Below are positions 1-11,432 of a DNA stretch of 64,000 bases, one piece after another. Both the position numbers and the translations under genes were made by a program. Source of the stretch: Sphagnum compactum (lineage: Eukaryota; Bryophyta; Sphagnopsida; Sphagnales); the NCBI GenBank assembly GCA_965153455.1, contig OZ234494.1:19530001-19594000 (forward strand). Direction: 5' to 3'. Below the pieces are notes generated by a model. It saw nothing but the letters and a program-made list of their open reading frames with translations. It did no database searches and was not told the origin of the DNA. Position 1 is the first letter of the stretch. Each line of letters opens with the position of its first letter.

Positions 1-595
1 TGACTTGGGGGCCTTTTGGGACCAACTCCCAGAGTTGGTCTAAAGGATTTAAGTCAGGACGACCTGAGTTGTCCCAGGCCCAACCCTCTCTCAAGGTTTG
101 GGCCTTGAAGATTTTAAGGGACAACTCCTCGTCCCAAGTGCTTTAACGAGCTTGCATTTTTTGGAGGGGACTTCAAACAACATTTAATTGTTTGTTGAAA
201 ATTTTAAAAGGATGGTGCAAGGCACCATAATCCTGAAAACAACCCCTAGTCCTATTCTGTGACCGACGAAGCTAGACGTCCACCTTTGCCATCCGGATCC
301 TGAGGTCCAAACGTCCAAATCTTGTGGAGTCACTTATGGTCTAACTCTCATATCGCCTTTGTGTCTCTAAGGTGGTCTCAATGTGAAGCCCACATTCGCT
401 TAAGACACTCTTGAGTAGAAGGGCATGTCACCTCCTCAAATGGTGGCCCATCAATGCTTGCAACCAAAGCAATTTGTAAAACAGAAAGGAAACCAGGCAG
501 GGTGTCGCTGTATTAATAAAAGGCATTAGGAAAGGATGCCCTCCAATCCCAAGAGAGGAAATTTCAGCGTGAAAATCGACCACGAATTTCAGCGA
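1..595. other. No gene seen; short inverted motifs
   Basis: No coding region can be supported here. The first 130 bases hold several short self-complementary stretches, for example around 22-42 and 57-77, separated by GC-richer sequence than the rest of the window. They could be the tail of a repeat that begins outside the window. The only long frame (428-688, minus) has no recognisable motif. Confidence 0.5.
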
Positions 596-1936
596 TAGGT
601 TGGGAATGCAAGTGCTTATTATGCAAGTGAGAAAGTAAGGTACTTGGTGGCAACTAGGTAGGTGAATGGTTAGTGCATAACTAACCACTGTGATTAGCTA
701 TGGGACAGGAACACAATGAAAACTTGTTTCCAATCCACACACCATCCATTCTGCATGGTGCGCTGGTGGCCGTTAGTGGAGTCTGGCCAAGTTGTACAAA
801 GTGTAGAGTGAGGGCAACATGGGCCTGGTCGATAGTAATGAGTATGAAGTACCATCAGCTCTGACCAAGGAAGAGGTCATGTGAACTAATTAAAGTTGGA
901 ACCAGCAAAGGACACTGGCCACAACGTCTTTTACCGATTTCTCAATTGCAAGATTGTACTGAAAATCTTCCTTTCACCTATGGACTATGGACCTCTTTTT
1001 ACCCATTTTTCATTTGCAAGCTTGTACTAAAAGTCTTCCTTTCACCCCTGAGCTCCATAATTTCTTCTTAAATTATGTATGGTACCACTTGAACGACTGT
1101 AAAAATCCAGCTGCAAAAGAGCACCACCTGCCATGCCATTCACAGATGTAGGATGCATCCATAAGTTCGCCCCTTCCATTGAAATTTCTACTGAATGGGA
1201 AATTAAGGACCTTTTCTCTATTGGAGGGATCCCAGATGGGTTTTTGGCTCACAATACTCTTACTATGTACCTGACTTTATGCAATCTTCCTTAGAAGCGG
1301 CAATTGCCAGTTTTGGATGCAAGGGGTGCTATCAAAATCACTTCATGTTATGTGAAAATGTTGGGGCTGAATGTCCCCTTCCACTTTGGATCCTTGCAAC
1401 TCCGATGCTTGAACTCTGTATGTCTTAACAGTAATCCTTGGCTCACATCTTACTGGAGGATTATGCCTTCATATGTTGTCATGTCCTTTCATAAATGGTT
1501 GAACCACTCCATGGGTTTCTTGCAGCCTTCAAATTTTGTCAGTGTGGTATTGAGGGTTAGAAAGGAAAGGGTGTTCAAGGGTCAACTTATGCCAAAAAGG
1601 ACATTATTGCGAAACCCAATTCTTCAGGCTCCTAATTTCACAGCTTCTGTCAGATGTATCTGTTAACCCTTGTTTCTAAAAGAGTAGCATGTGATGTATG
1701 TGAATACTCCTTCCAACCACAACATGTATCCATAGTTCTCCAAGTATGTTTCATGGAAGATTGTACCTAAACCTTTCAGCAAATTAATTTAGTATGTTGG
1801 ACTGAGTAGACCTAAATTGTAAACTTATCAAATATGGGTGCTTCACATTCTGTTTGGATAGGAAGTACACGTCAAGAAATAAAGAATCAGCTTTTACCCC
1901 TTTTAAAAACTCTGAGCCTGGATTGGTGACCAGTCC
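596..1936 (+). repeat. Long direct repeat, copy A (1.34 kb), LTR-like
   Basis: This stretch recurs in the same orientation at 6364-7876. Similarity starts abruptly at the shared word taggttgggaatgc and ends at gtgaccagtcc, and sequences outside those points do not match. Copy A holds about two units of a 67-68 bp minisatellite (from about 932) where copy B holds five, which explains most of the length difference. Direct copies with a 4.4 kb interior suggest a long-terminal-repeat retroelement. However, I see no clear primer-binding site after copy A, no polypurine tract directly before copy B, no gag-pol reading frame between them and no matching target-site duplication. A segmental duplication remains possible. 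The frame at 1304-1666 lies inside the repeat and shows no known domain. Confidence 0.8.
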
Positions 1937-4407
1937 TTCTTCTAATATATAAAATTTGATACCCAACAGTGATTCTAACATTCAAGAATACTGACTGGGA
2001 GAATTCATTGTGCAAATAATAGGAGCTGGATAACAATGAATAGGGGTCATGGTAGGAGTTACACACACTCAAGTTAGCACATAATGTTTGAAAAATTGTT
2101 TTGAGAAATAGTTGCAAGTGTCTTAGACTTCAATTATTTGTGTCCTGCAACCACAGAATTAAGTGTACAATTTCCTTATCACCAAGGTAGAATTGTGGTA
2201 TCATAATCATCCATTAATTTTTTTTTCATTTTCTGGGGTTGGTTTCACACATGTCAGATCATTCAATGAGGCCACAATGATCCATCAATACTTACAAATG
2301 CAATTGAGTGAATTTTGTCCACAAAATTTGCCATTTCATTTTCATCCTCCATATTTCAAGCCGCTTCATGGGCTTACATTGGTTCTCAATAGTCAAAGAC
2401 CTTGCATAAAAAGGCACAGAAAACTTACCTTTTAAAACCCTTCATTTGGCTCTCAAAACGGACCCCCAAAAACATTGGAAAGTTTAGTTTTATGTGCAAG
2501 CTTGAAAGAGAAGATGTCCCAAGAGACATCCAATGCAATAAAGTTCAAACTGCACACCATGCAAATTAGTTGTCAAGTATTACACGTAAGGTGACGGCCT
2601 AGGAGCAGGCATCAGCCAAAGGTGGGCATGCCTTTGGGGGAATGCCACGGCCCAAGGGCATTCCTATTCCTAAAGCAATAATGAGATCAAGCTTTACAAA
2701 TGGCCAGGATCTCAAGGCTCTGTATATTGGGCACTTACACATATGGACTTCGTTGTGTTTTTATAGCGGATGCTTCTGGAGCTTGCCCTACCCATACTGA
2801 GCGTAAAGGCCCTACCCTTTACACTATAAAACATATGGTAGGACTTTATGAGTTGCTATTTGAGTTGCACAAGTGGTACAAAGGTTCAGTGTGGACTCTG
2901 TTATGTCCAAATTTGATGCATATAAACATGTAGGGTGTCATGTCCCCATCAGACTAGTGCTAAGTCCATTGAAGTCAATCGAAAGAAAAGAGAAGAAATA
3001 TTTGACACTATGTAGAGCTAATATGCATGTCCCAAGTTCAGCCTTCTCATGTTGGTGGGCTCAATAAGGTTTAGGCAACACACCACCATTTCTCAATTGA
3101 TAAAATTGTTCCATTTGGAGGATGTGTCATTTGTGTTGTGGAACTTGGAAATTAGAGGGAAGTGTTTGGTTATGGGCCAATTGACATTTGTCTACTTCAC
3201 TTTAGAGAAGAAGTTAATGTAATTAGGAGCCTCTTCAACTTTGATCATATACTTAACTCCATCCAATATGGAAACTCAAGTTGTTGCAAAGAATACGATA
3301 ATGGCAGTAGTCGATTGGGGTCAAAAAATGGCTGCCCACCCAAAAATGTGACGTAAGAATGTTTCAGTTGTTGGCCTTGTTTAAATCTCATCTCCTTGCT
3401 TCCAAAAACCCATTGTGAGTTTTCTCTTTTCTTCTTGCAATGGATACTTTGCATTTGTTTCCATACAAATAAAATAAAACATTTAAAAAAAGAAGAAAAA
3501 ACCCCTCCATTGTGAAATCCTCCTTCAGAAAGTTGGCAAAGGTCTTATATACATCATACGTACACACTTGGTCTGTATACACTTTAATTTGCCCTGGACC
3601 TATGTTTGACGTTAAGTTGCTCTGGACCTATTAGGTACCCTAATATGTTTCTTAAGTCAAAAAAATGAAGACTTACAAATGGATATGAGAGCCCCAACTC
3701 TCGTCGTGCATGCACATGGAATGTCATATCCCGACAAGTTATTTGTGAACCTCAATCTCTTGAATTGTACACCGTAGTTGACACAGTTTGGTGTTCCCAT
3801 TAGTTTAGGAATGATTGGGTCTCCCCTAGGCTATAGCTGTGTAAACTTCACAAAAATGTCACAGAAGTTATGTTTTACGAAATATGGATAAGAAGAGCTA
3901 AAAAATGTTAATAGCAGGGGCAGCTGATTCGACCCCCTGCCCCTGTGCCGTATTGGGAACCAGAATTGGCTGCAGCAGCTGATTCCGCGATCCCACCTTT
4001 TGATAGCAACCTATCTGCTAATTCTGCCACAACCTATCTATTTTTCCATTGGCCCTACTACTAGTAAAAGCAAAGAACAGACCAGTGAAGGCCAATACTG
4101 CCAGGTGTGCCCTCCCTTGGAATGTTAACCTGGCACAATCCACCTTCTATTGCCTGTTCTATGGTACAAAAAAGGTTGGTCACACCACATTCCATCACAT
4201 AATTCAGGTTCTGATGTAGTAATGTTAAGGAATTTTAACCTTTGAACGATATTAAATACTTCAAGGACAAATTTGGTGAAAGTCCAATATGGTAAACTTC
4301 AGGGTTCAAACTGGTTTGTGGAGATGCAAATTTTCATGTAAAAAGTTTTATTTCTTGAGTTTGTGGTGCTTAAGTTTGCATTCAACTCTTTCAACTCCCC
4401 ACATAGA
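1937..4407. other. Interior between direct repeats; no gene
   Basis: The 2.4 kb after copy A contains only short frames without motifs. Nothing resembling an integrase, reverse transcriptase or gag knuckle was seen. If the direct repeats are LTRs, this is the gutted interior of a non-coding element. Confidence 0.5.
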
Positions 4408-5212
4408 TCTAATATATTAAAGCAAACATGGTGTCTGTCTGTGTGGACAAAAATTGGGCAGTGACTGGAAGATTCTTCCAGTCACTGCCCGTTCCCTGTG
4501 GAGTACTAGAAATAAAAGCAACAATGTGTCTGTCTGTGTGTCCAGGTCCTGAAACCCAGATCTCAAAAATCCCAAAAAAAAAAAAAACTAAAAGGGGGGG
4601 GCCAGCAGGGGGGGGGGTGCTGGCGGGGGTGGCAGCACCGGCGGGGGGGGGGGGTCAGCATGGGGGGGATCAACGGGTTAAATTATTTTGAAAAATAAAA
4701 TAAAAATAAAATAAATACATAAATACATAAAAATAGAAAAAAATGAAAATAGACAAAATAAGAATAGAAAAAATAAAAACACGAAACAAACATAAAACAA
4801 AAAAGAAGTAAAAACGCAAAAACTATTAAAAAGAAATGGAAACAAATGAAACAAAGAAAGGGAAATACAATAAAATAATTTTAAAAGAAAAAAAATTCCA
4901 AAAATGAAGAAACCAAATAAAGAGTAAAAAATAAGAAAAAATAAAACTTATAAATATTGAAGAAAAACCCTACTTGAAAAAGAATGAGGTGTGTCTTCTT
5001 TTTCCAAACTTTAACTGCATCCAAATAAAAATATATATAAAAGTGAAAAAGAAACATTTTATTTTTATTATACAAAATAATAATAAAAATAAAAAAACAC
5101 ATAAAAATAAAAAAATAAAAAAGTTAAAAGTTTCTAAAAAAACTAAAACATGAACCAAGTTTAAAGAAACCGGGGGACTTCACAGTGGCCGAAGGTCACG
5201 GGCACCCACTAG
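4408..5212 (+). mobile_element. Non-autonomous Helitron (805 bp)
   Basis: The element begins with TCTAATATATTAAAG directly after an A and ends in CTAG directly before a T, which is the A^T insertion pattern and TC...CTRR termini of plant Helitrons. The 3' end has a 6-bp stem (5185-5190 with 5194-5199, one G-T pair), a GAA loop and a 9-nt spacer before CTAG (5209-5212). The same layout occurs in the elements at 43810-44579 and 53007-53868. The inside is G-runs (4590-4670) followed by A-rich DNA with no coding capacity. The A-rich part, including the block around 4975-5030, is closely similar to 59220-59330 in the element at 58332-59490. It inserted between the two long direct repeats. Confidence 0.82.
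4456..4490. repeat. Perfect 35-nt palindrome near Helitron 5' end
   Basis: Two 17-bp arms (4456-4472 and 4474-4490) are exact reverse complements around a single T. Sixteen bases later comes CTAG (4506-4509), followed by a second copy of the element's 5' word (tgtgtctgtctgtgtg). The arrangement looks like a Helitron 3' end abutting a second 5' end, so the element may be a nested or tandem composite. Confidence 0.85.
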
Positions 5213-6363
5213 TTTTGCAAGAATGCAATCCTGAGCTAGTAAATTCCAATGTCAAAAAGTTAATAGTGAAAATAATATTGGATACGAAGGTGAGCATTGG
5301 TGACGGTAGTTAGGTTTTAGAGGCCATTGGCTGTGGTGCCACCAACTTCCTGCTGGTATAGGTAAGATGAAACCCTGGGGGATGTTAAATACCCCCCTAC
5401 AAACTTTGCAGGCGTCAACGCAGGACATTGCGTGTTCTCATTTCTTGTAGTGCAGTGTTCTCCAGAGTGAACCCTTGTCCTTCTCTTAAAGCATCAAGAA
5501 ATCATTTGTACTTCACGATCTGCTGTAGAAATCCTAAGGATTCGAACCGTGCACCTGTACAAAATAGAAAACTACCCAGTATCGATAGGCTATTTCCATC
5601 CCGTCAATCAATGTTGACTGTATTCCTTATTTGGTTTAGCTTTTGCAGGACGTCAGTTGAACCGTGCGGCAGGACTTTGTGGGCATCACACTGACACCAG
5701 GAGAGTTCGTATGGGGTTTCACGTCCTGCCAAAACCCGCTGCCATCCAACCTATTTTGTCCTCTTTACCACCTAACCCACTTGACCACTTTTCAGTACCC
5801 TTTTGTTTTTAGTCACCTATTTTGTCCTCTTTACCACCTAACCCACTTGACCACTCTTCGGTACCCTTTTGTTTTTAGTCACCTATTTTGTCCTCTTTAC
5901 CACCTAAACCACTTGACCAGTGGAGCAAAAGGCCTTTTGAAAAACCGACTATTCCTCATAAATGTCATTGGGGACCGGCTACTACCTACAATCCTGACCC
6001 AGATGGGTCAGTTCCCACCTTGCCGCATTAGTGGCAATCTCAACAAGCCCTGTACTACATGTGGGAACCGGCCCCTATATGAAGTGTAGTTAGTACAAAG
6101 TGTTGACAGGACAGGCAGCAGGAACTGGCCTCACATTGTAAGCCATAGCTGACACCCAGATGGCATTCACCTAACACCAAGTGGGATTATGTGACCGAGA
6201 AGCCACGAGCGCCCATCCATTGGAAACCCCATATGACTTCGGTATGGATGAACCACAACTGAGTTACCATGGTTCCAACTTGGTAACCTATCCCATAAAT
6301 CCATTTCCTGCCCCCTTCCCCACCTAGTTAGCTACCTATGAAGGGGGCAAGTACCTTGGCAAG
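5213..6363. other. Repeat interior, no gene
   Basis: Apart from the tandem array at 5750-5925, no structured feature was recognised. The open frame spanning 5664-6089 is produced by the in-frame repeats and has no known domain. The end of this stretch directly precedes direct-repeat copy B. Confidence 0.5.
5750..5925 (+). repeat. Tandem repeat, unit about 66 bp, 2.7 copies
   Basis: The unit starts cctattttgtcctctttacc and contains cccacttgaccac. Copies start near 5750, 5816 and 5882, the last one being partial. Copies differ at only a few bases, so the array is young or homogenised. Because 66 is divisible by three, the array makes a long artificial reading frame. Confidence 0.9.
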
Positions 6364-7876
6364 TAGGTTGGGAATGCAAGTGCAAATTATGCAAGTGAGA
6401 AAGTAAGGTCCTCGGTGGCAACTAGGTCGGTGAACGGTTAGTGCGTAACTAACCACTGTGATTAGCTATGGACAGGAACACGATGAAAACTCGTTTCCAA
6501 TCCACACACCATCCATTCTGCATGGTGCGCTGGTGGCCGTGAGTTGAGTCTGGCCAAGTTGTACAAAGCGTAGACTGAGGGCAATATGGGCCTGGTTGAT
6601 AGTAATAAGTATCAAGTACCATCAGCTCTAACCAAGGAAGAGGCCATGTGAACTAATTAAAGTAGGAACCAGCAAAGGACACTGGCCACAACCTCTTCTA
6701 CCGATTTCTCAATTGCAAGATTGTACTAAAAGTCTTCCTTTCACCTCTGGTCTATGGACCTCTTTTACCGATTTTTCTTTTGCAAGATTGTACTAACAGT
6801 CTTCCTTTCAGCTTTGGATTCTGGACATCTTTTTACCGATTTTTCATTTGCAAGATTGCACTAAAAGTCTTCCTTTCAGCTTTGGATTCTGGACCTCTTT
6901 TACCGATTTTTCATTTGCAAGATTGCACTAAAAGTCTTCCTTTCAGCTTTGGATTATGGAACTCTCTTTACCGATTTTTCATTTGCAAGATTGTACTAAA
7001 AGTCTTCCTTTCACCCATGTGCTCCATAACTTCTTCAATTATATATGGGACCACTTGAACTGCAAAAATCCAGCTGCAAAAGAGCACCACCTGCCATGCC
7101 ATTAACAATGTAGGATGCATGCATATCTTCGCCTGTCCATTGAGATTACTACTGTATGAGAAATTAAGGACCTTTTGTCTTTTGCAGGGATCCCAGATGG
7201 GTTTGGCTCCCAAAACTCTTACTTTGTACCTGACTTTGTATGACCTTCCTTAGAAGCAGCAGTTGCCAGTTTTGGATGCAAGGGGTGCTATCAAAATCAC
7301 TCCATGTAATGTGAAAATGTCGGGGCTGAATGTCCCCTTCCACATTGGATCCTTTTCAACTCTGATGCTTGAACTCTGTATGTCATAATGGTAATCCTTG
7401 GAGGATTATGGTTTCATAAGGTGTCCTCTCCTTTCATAAATGGCCAAACCACTCCAACATTTTCTTGCAGCATTAAAATTTTGTGAGTGTCGTTTTGAGG
7501 GTTAGGAAGGGAAGGGCGTTCAAGGGTCAACTTATGCCAAAATGGCATTATTGCCTAGCCCAATTCTTCAGGCTCCTACGCAGCTTCTTTCATATGTATC
7601 TTTTAACCCCTGTTTTGAAGAGAGCAGCATGTGATGTATGTGAATACACCTTCCACTGAGAACATGTATACATAGTTCCCCAAGTATATTTCACGAAACA
7701 TTGTACTTAAACCTTTCAGGAAATTAATTTAGTATGTTGAATGGAGTAGACCTAAATACTAAACTTATCAAATATGGGTGGGTCACATTTTGTTTGGATA
7801 GGAAATACTCCTCAAGAAATAAACAATCAGTTTTTACCCCTTTTTAAAACTCTGAGCGTGGAGTGGTGACCAGTCC
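6364..7876 (+). repeat. Long direct repeat, copy B (1.51 kb), LTR-like
   Basis: This is the second copy of 596-1936, in the same orientation. It is colinear through the shared landmarks (tggccgt.agt.gagtctggcc near 6534, the block ending near 7020, the cttcaggctcctac block near 7567, and the gtgaccagtcc end). Differences are scattered substitutions plus small indels, typical of an old duplication. It carries the expanded minisatellite described separately. Confidence 0.8.
6699..7036 (+). repeat. Minisatellite, unit 67-68 bp, five copies
   Basis: The word taccgattt recurs at about 6699, 6766, 6834, 6901 and 6969. Each unit continues through tgcaagattg.actaa and cttcctttca. The corresponding place in copy A (from 932) has two units. 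Copy-number change therefore happened after the two long repeats separated. Confidence 0.88.
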
Positions 7877-10800
7877 AGTCCTTTTTTTTTCCCCACATAA
7901 ATCAAACTTGAGGCCATGAGAAAAGTGCACACATGAACCAAATCCTTCAAGATGACATAAAAGTTTATTTCCAAAATGGAATACCTTGAGCAGCAAAGAG
8001 AGGAACTTCTGCTACAAGCAGGTATAACAATGGTCAAGCTCAAGTATAGTTCCAAATTGTTTTTATACCATACATTGCAAGGTGTGGGTATACAAAGGAG
8101 GAGAGACTAGGCATACATTTGAGGAACTGGACAAAATGTGGTCGGTAGCACATGAATTAGTGATTTTCAAGTGGAGATGCATTTCACTTCTATGTGTGTT
8201 AAATACTTATATTACTTGCTTGAAGGCAAATTGTGAGTTCCATGACACTGACATTCCTTTAGCAATTCTCCTTCGAGAGGAGCTCCTAATAAGTGTGGGG
8301 TGAGAACACCTTGAAACTATGTTTTGGGGAAATATCAATCCAAAGAATGACTTGAAAATATAGTTTGAACATACTGGAAACTTTGGAAACATTTATGTAA
8401 AACCGTTTTGAGATCTTATTCCACCAGAAACAAGAATTGACGGGAACAGTCTTTGGGATTTCGTATATGGACACTTGTGAACATAAGCTAAAGTTGTTGG
8501 GGGATTTCTTTGGGAACATCGTTGAGAACAAAGGACCATTTGTGGAATTAAATTGGAAAACGGTTGCAGGCATGCTACCCCAGTTCCCTCGGTCCCATGA
8601 ATGACTAACACATATACCTATTCAATATTGTTCAACCCTATTCCAAGAACAGGTGACAATCAAAGCAAACTAAGTCCATGTGCTAAGAATGAACCGATCA
8701 TGTGAAGAGAAACCAGTAAAAGGATGTGAACATGCCCAGAGTGGAAGATTTGTTTGGTACAAGGGCAAATGAGACATCCAGAGCTGTAATGGCCATTAGT
8801 TTCCACATTGGAACAAGGCATCACAAACACGCTGGCCCTGCCATTAGATAAGATGTTGTACATCAACCTACTGTGTTCACACTGTGAACATAAAAACAAA
8901 TCCGTTCCAATCTAAACAGTCTAAACACTTTCACCAAAGAAATTGCTTCACTGAATACGAAACTGGTTCTCATAAGGTAAAACTTCCAAAAGTTGGATCC
9001 AATGCCATAGTCCCTGTCCCTGTGGGGGCAGGGCCCAACAAACGCACCTGAGACACACGATCATGCCCTTGCCATTAGTCTAAGGGCAAAAACAGTGGCA
9101 AACACATTTAGGTGTGGAGATTCTGCTCAGCCAATGAGGTGATGCAGCATGCACCAAGGGGCCCAGTTCTTCCCCTGAAGGAGGTTTTTTTTTTTTTTGG
9201 GGGGATTTTTGGTGTTCCTGTCGTTTTCCCACTATGTTTCCATTGTGTTCCCAACATGTCCTCAGAATGTTTCTCAAATTCTCAATGTATTCCCTCAAGA
9301 TGTTCCCAATAGCACCTCAATTAGTCCCATAACGTGTGCTCAAAGTCATCTTCTTTGAACCTATAGATGTGAGTCAAAAGGATGCACTTTTACAATCCTA
9401 TAGGTATTACAAGTCAAAACTTCTATTTTGAGGAGTCTCCAAAGTTTCAGAATTTATTTTTGTGATAGGCCAATCAAAGAGACTCATTGCAAAAAAAATT
9501 CTGAAGTTGGGAGGCACCTCAGAACTAATTACTCTGAGTCACAGTATATCACTCTAAATCATAAATTCAAAGTAAACAAAAATGCACAGATTGCAAGTGC
9601 TCGCCTCTTTGGGATTGAGAAAAAAGAACCTTACCTCCAAAGGCATTTTAGAAACTTTTTTAATGCTGTGTAAATAAGAGCGAATGTAGTCTTTGAACCT
9701 GATACCAGTGCCCAATTTTAGCTTTAACACGGGTCAAAAAAAACACCAGAGCTTTTCTTGGCTACAACTTTTCTGGGGATGTAGCATGTTTTCTTATATA
9801 TAATTTGTTGAAACATAGCTTAAAATAAAATGTGTTTGTATACATTTACAAGTATGTATGTCTTTCCCTTCGGCCAAAGGTTATGGGAGAAAAGTGTGAT
9901 GCTATTGGCAACAACTTGGGGAACACACGAGAACTTGGGGAATGTAGGAAAATTAGCCTAAGGGATCTACTGTCTGAAGATATTCTTGTCCTTTCACATT
10001 TGTTCGTTTAATTGCACAGATATACTTCGTGGACGTATCAAATGTTTTCTCAATTTTTATTTTAGGAAAGGAAGCCAATTTTACTTTTTCACGAGATATA
10101 GAAGTTAAATGTGTGAGATCTTTAAATGTGATTCTTTTACTGCACAGTTTCTCAAATGTAGCTCCGGTTTTACTAGATAACTAATACTTAACTCAACATT
10201 TTTGAAAACATGTTGGCCCCTTGGTTTACGACATTTTCAGAGTAATTTTAGTAAGCCAAATAGATTAGTTTTGTCAGGAACAATAAATTCGTGCCAACCC
10301 AAATCCTTCCTTATTCTTTGAATCTCACGAGTTAATTAGAATCAAGCTCTGCAAATTTCAACACAATTACTTGGGCAAGAAGGAAACAATGCATTCTTCG
10401 AGCCAGGAGACTGGGGAGCCTCAACTAGTCCACACATCTAATGTAAAGACATCTAACATACTTCTTGCATTATTCTCATCTCCAAAGTACAAGTATTTAT
10501 AGCCTTGTTGCGTTTGACAATGACCTAGTTCATAATATCACCCAAGATATCTCAACGTCCTATTAACTGCCTAAAAAGCTAACCACTCTTTACAACCCCC
10601 CAGAGAAGGGGAAAAAAGGAAAAGTGAAGTTAAAGGACCTGCCAAGAAAACACAGATTTCTAGAGCCCAATCCCTTGTTCCCCCTGCCACCTCCCCCCGA
10701 AGTGGTTTCAGGTCACCAATTTAGAAATAGGTCCCAATGCACAAAATATGGAGTAATCAACTGGGAACAAGCGAACCAGCCCAGTTCACAGAGTCTACTG

Positions 10801-11432
10801 CCGATTTATTTATTTGTAGCAATGGAGTTAAAGAGCTGCTGGGCACCCACACCCATGTGCTCCATCAGTTTTTATTCCCACTAATAAATGGTAGGAAGAA
10901 CCAGAGAAGTCAGGGCTTGCAGAACTGTCTTTTTTGGTTCCTCCTAGTAGCCTTGCTAAGACGCATAAAAATGGTCTGCTGGCTGTTTATGTACACGCCT
11001 GTTTGCAAAGGCACCTCGTCGAGTGTTTTTGGTGCGCTTAAGTCCCTCTTCCACGCTCACTCATTGCACACTTTGTTTGCTGCTTCAACTTTGTTGTGCC
11101 TTTGCACTGCCTAGCTACTCTACTTGCTCTAGTTTCAACTTCTTCTTTTTTCGGGGTCTGTGCAACCTACTCCGACTTCCTGCTGCTTCAAGTCTGTTTT
11201 TGTCTTTGCACTCTGGTTCAACATTGATTTCTCTTTGTAATATTTACGTACTGTTGTTTCAACTTTGATTTCTCTTTGTGCTGTCTACGTATTGCTGCTT
11301 CAGCTCTATTTTTTTTTGTAGTTTGTATTATTTTCTTGATTTTTTTTATAAAAAACTTGTTGGCTATCTGCCTGTTGCTTGACATCTGTTTTGGAGAGAG
11401 ATCCAGATCCTTCCACTAGGGCGGACTTCATC
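7877..11432. other. Intergenic DNA upstream of the LRR-Roc-COR gene
   Basis: No protein gene could be supported. The frames here are short and lack motifs. A T-run followed by Gs lies at 9187-9205. The last kilobase before the gene (10560-11430) is CT-rich on the + strand, with several similar blocks of the form ttcaactttgatttctctttg between 11130 and 11320. This is probably the 5' untranslated leader and promoter, but no specific element was identified. Confidence 0.5.

Noticed and set aside
4428-4691. Gly-rich 87-codon protein
   Set aside because: It is translated from the 5' end and G-runs of a non-autonomous Helitron; no independent support.
5664-6089. 141-codon + strand protein
   Set aside because: The frame stays open because a 66-bp tandem repeat is divisible by three; no domain and no start context.
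11379-11432. Earlier start for the LRR-Roc-COR protein
   Set aside because: The frame opens with TTG at 11379; the first ATG is 11433 and has a good context.
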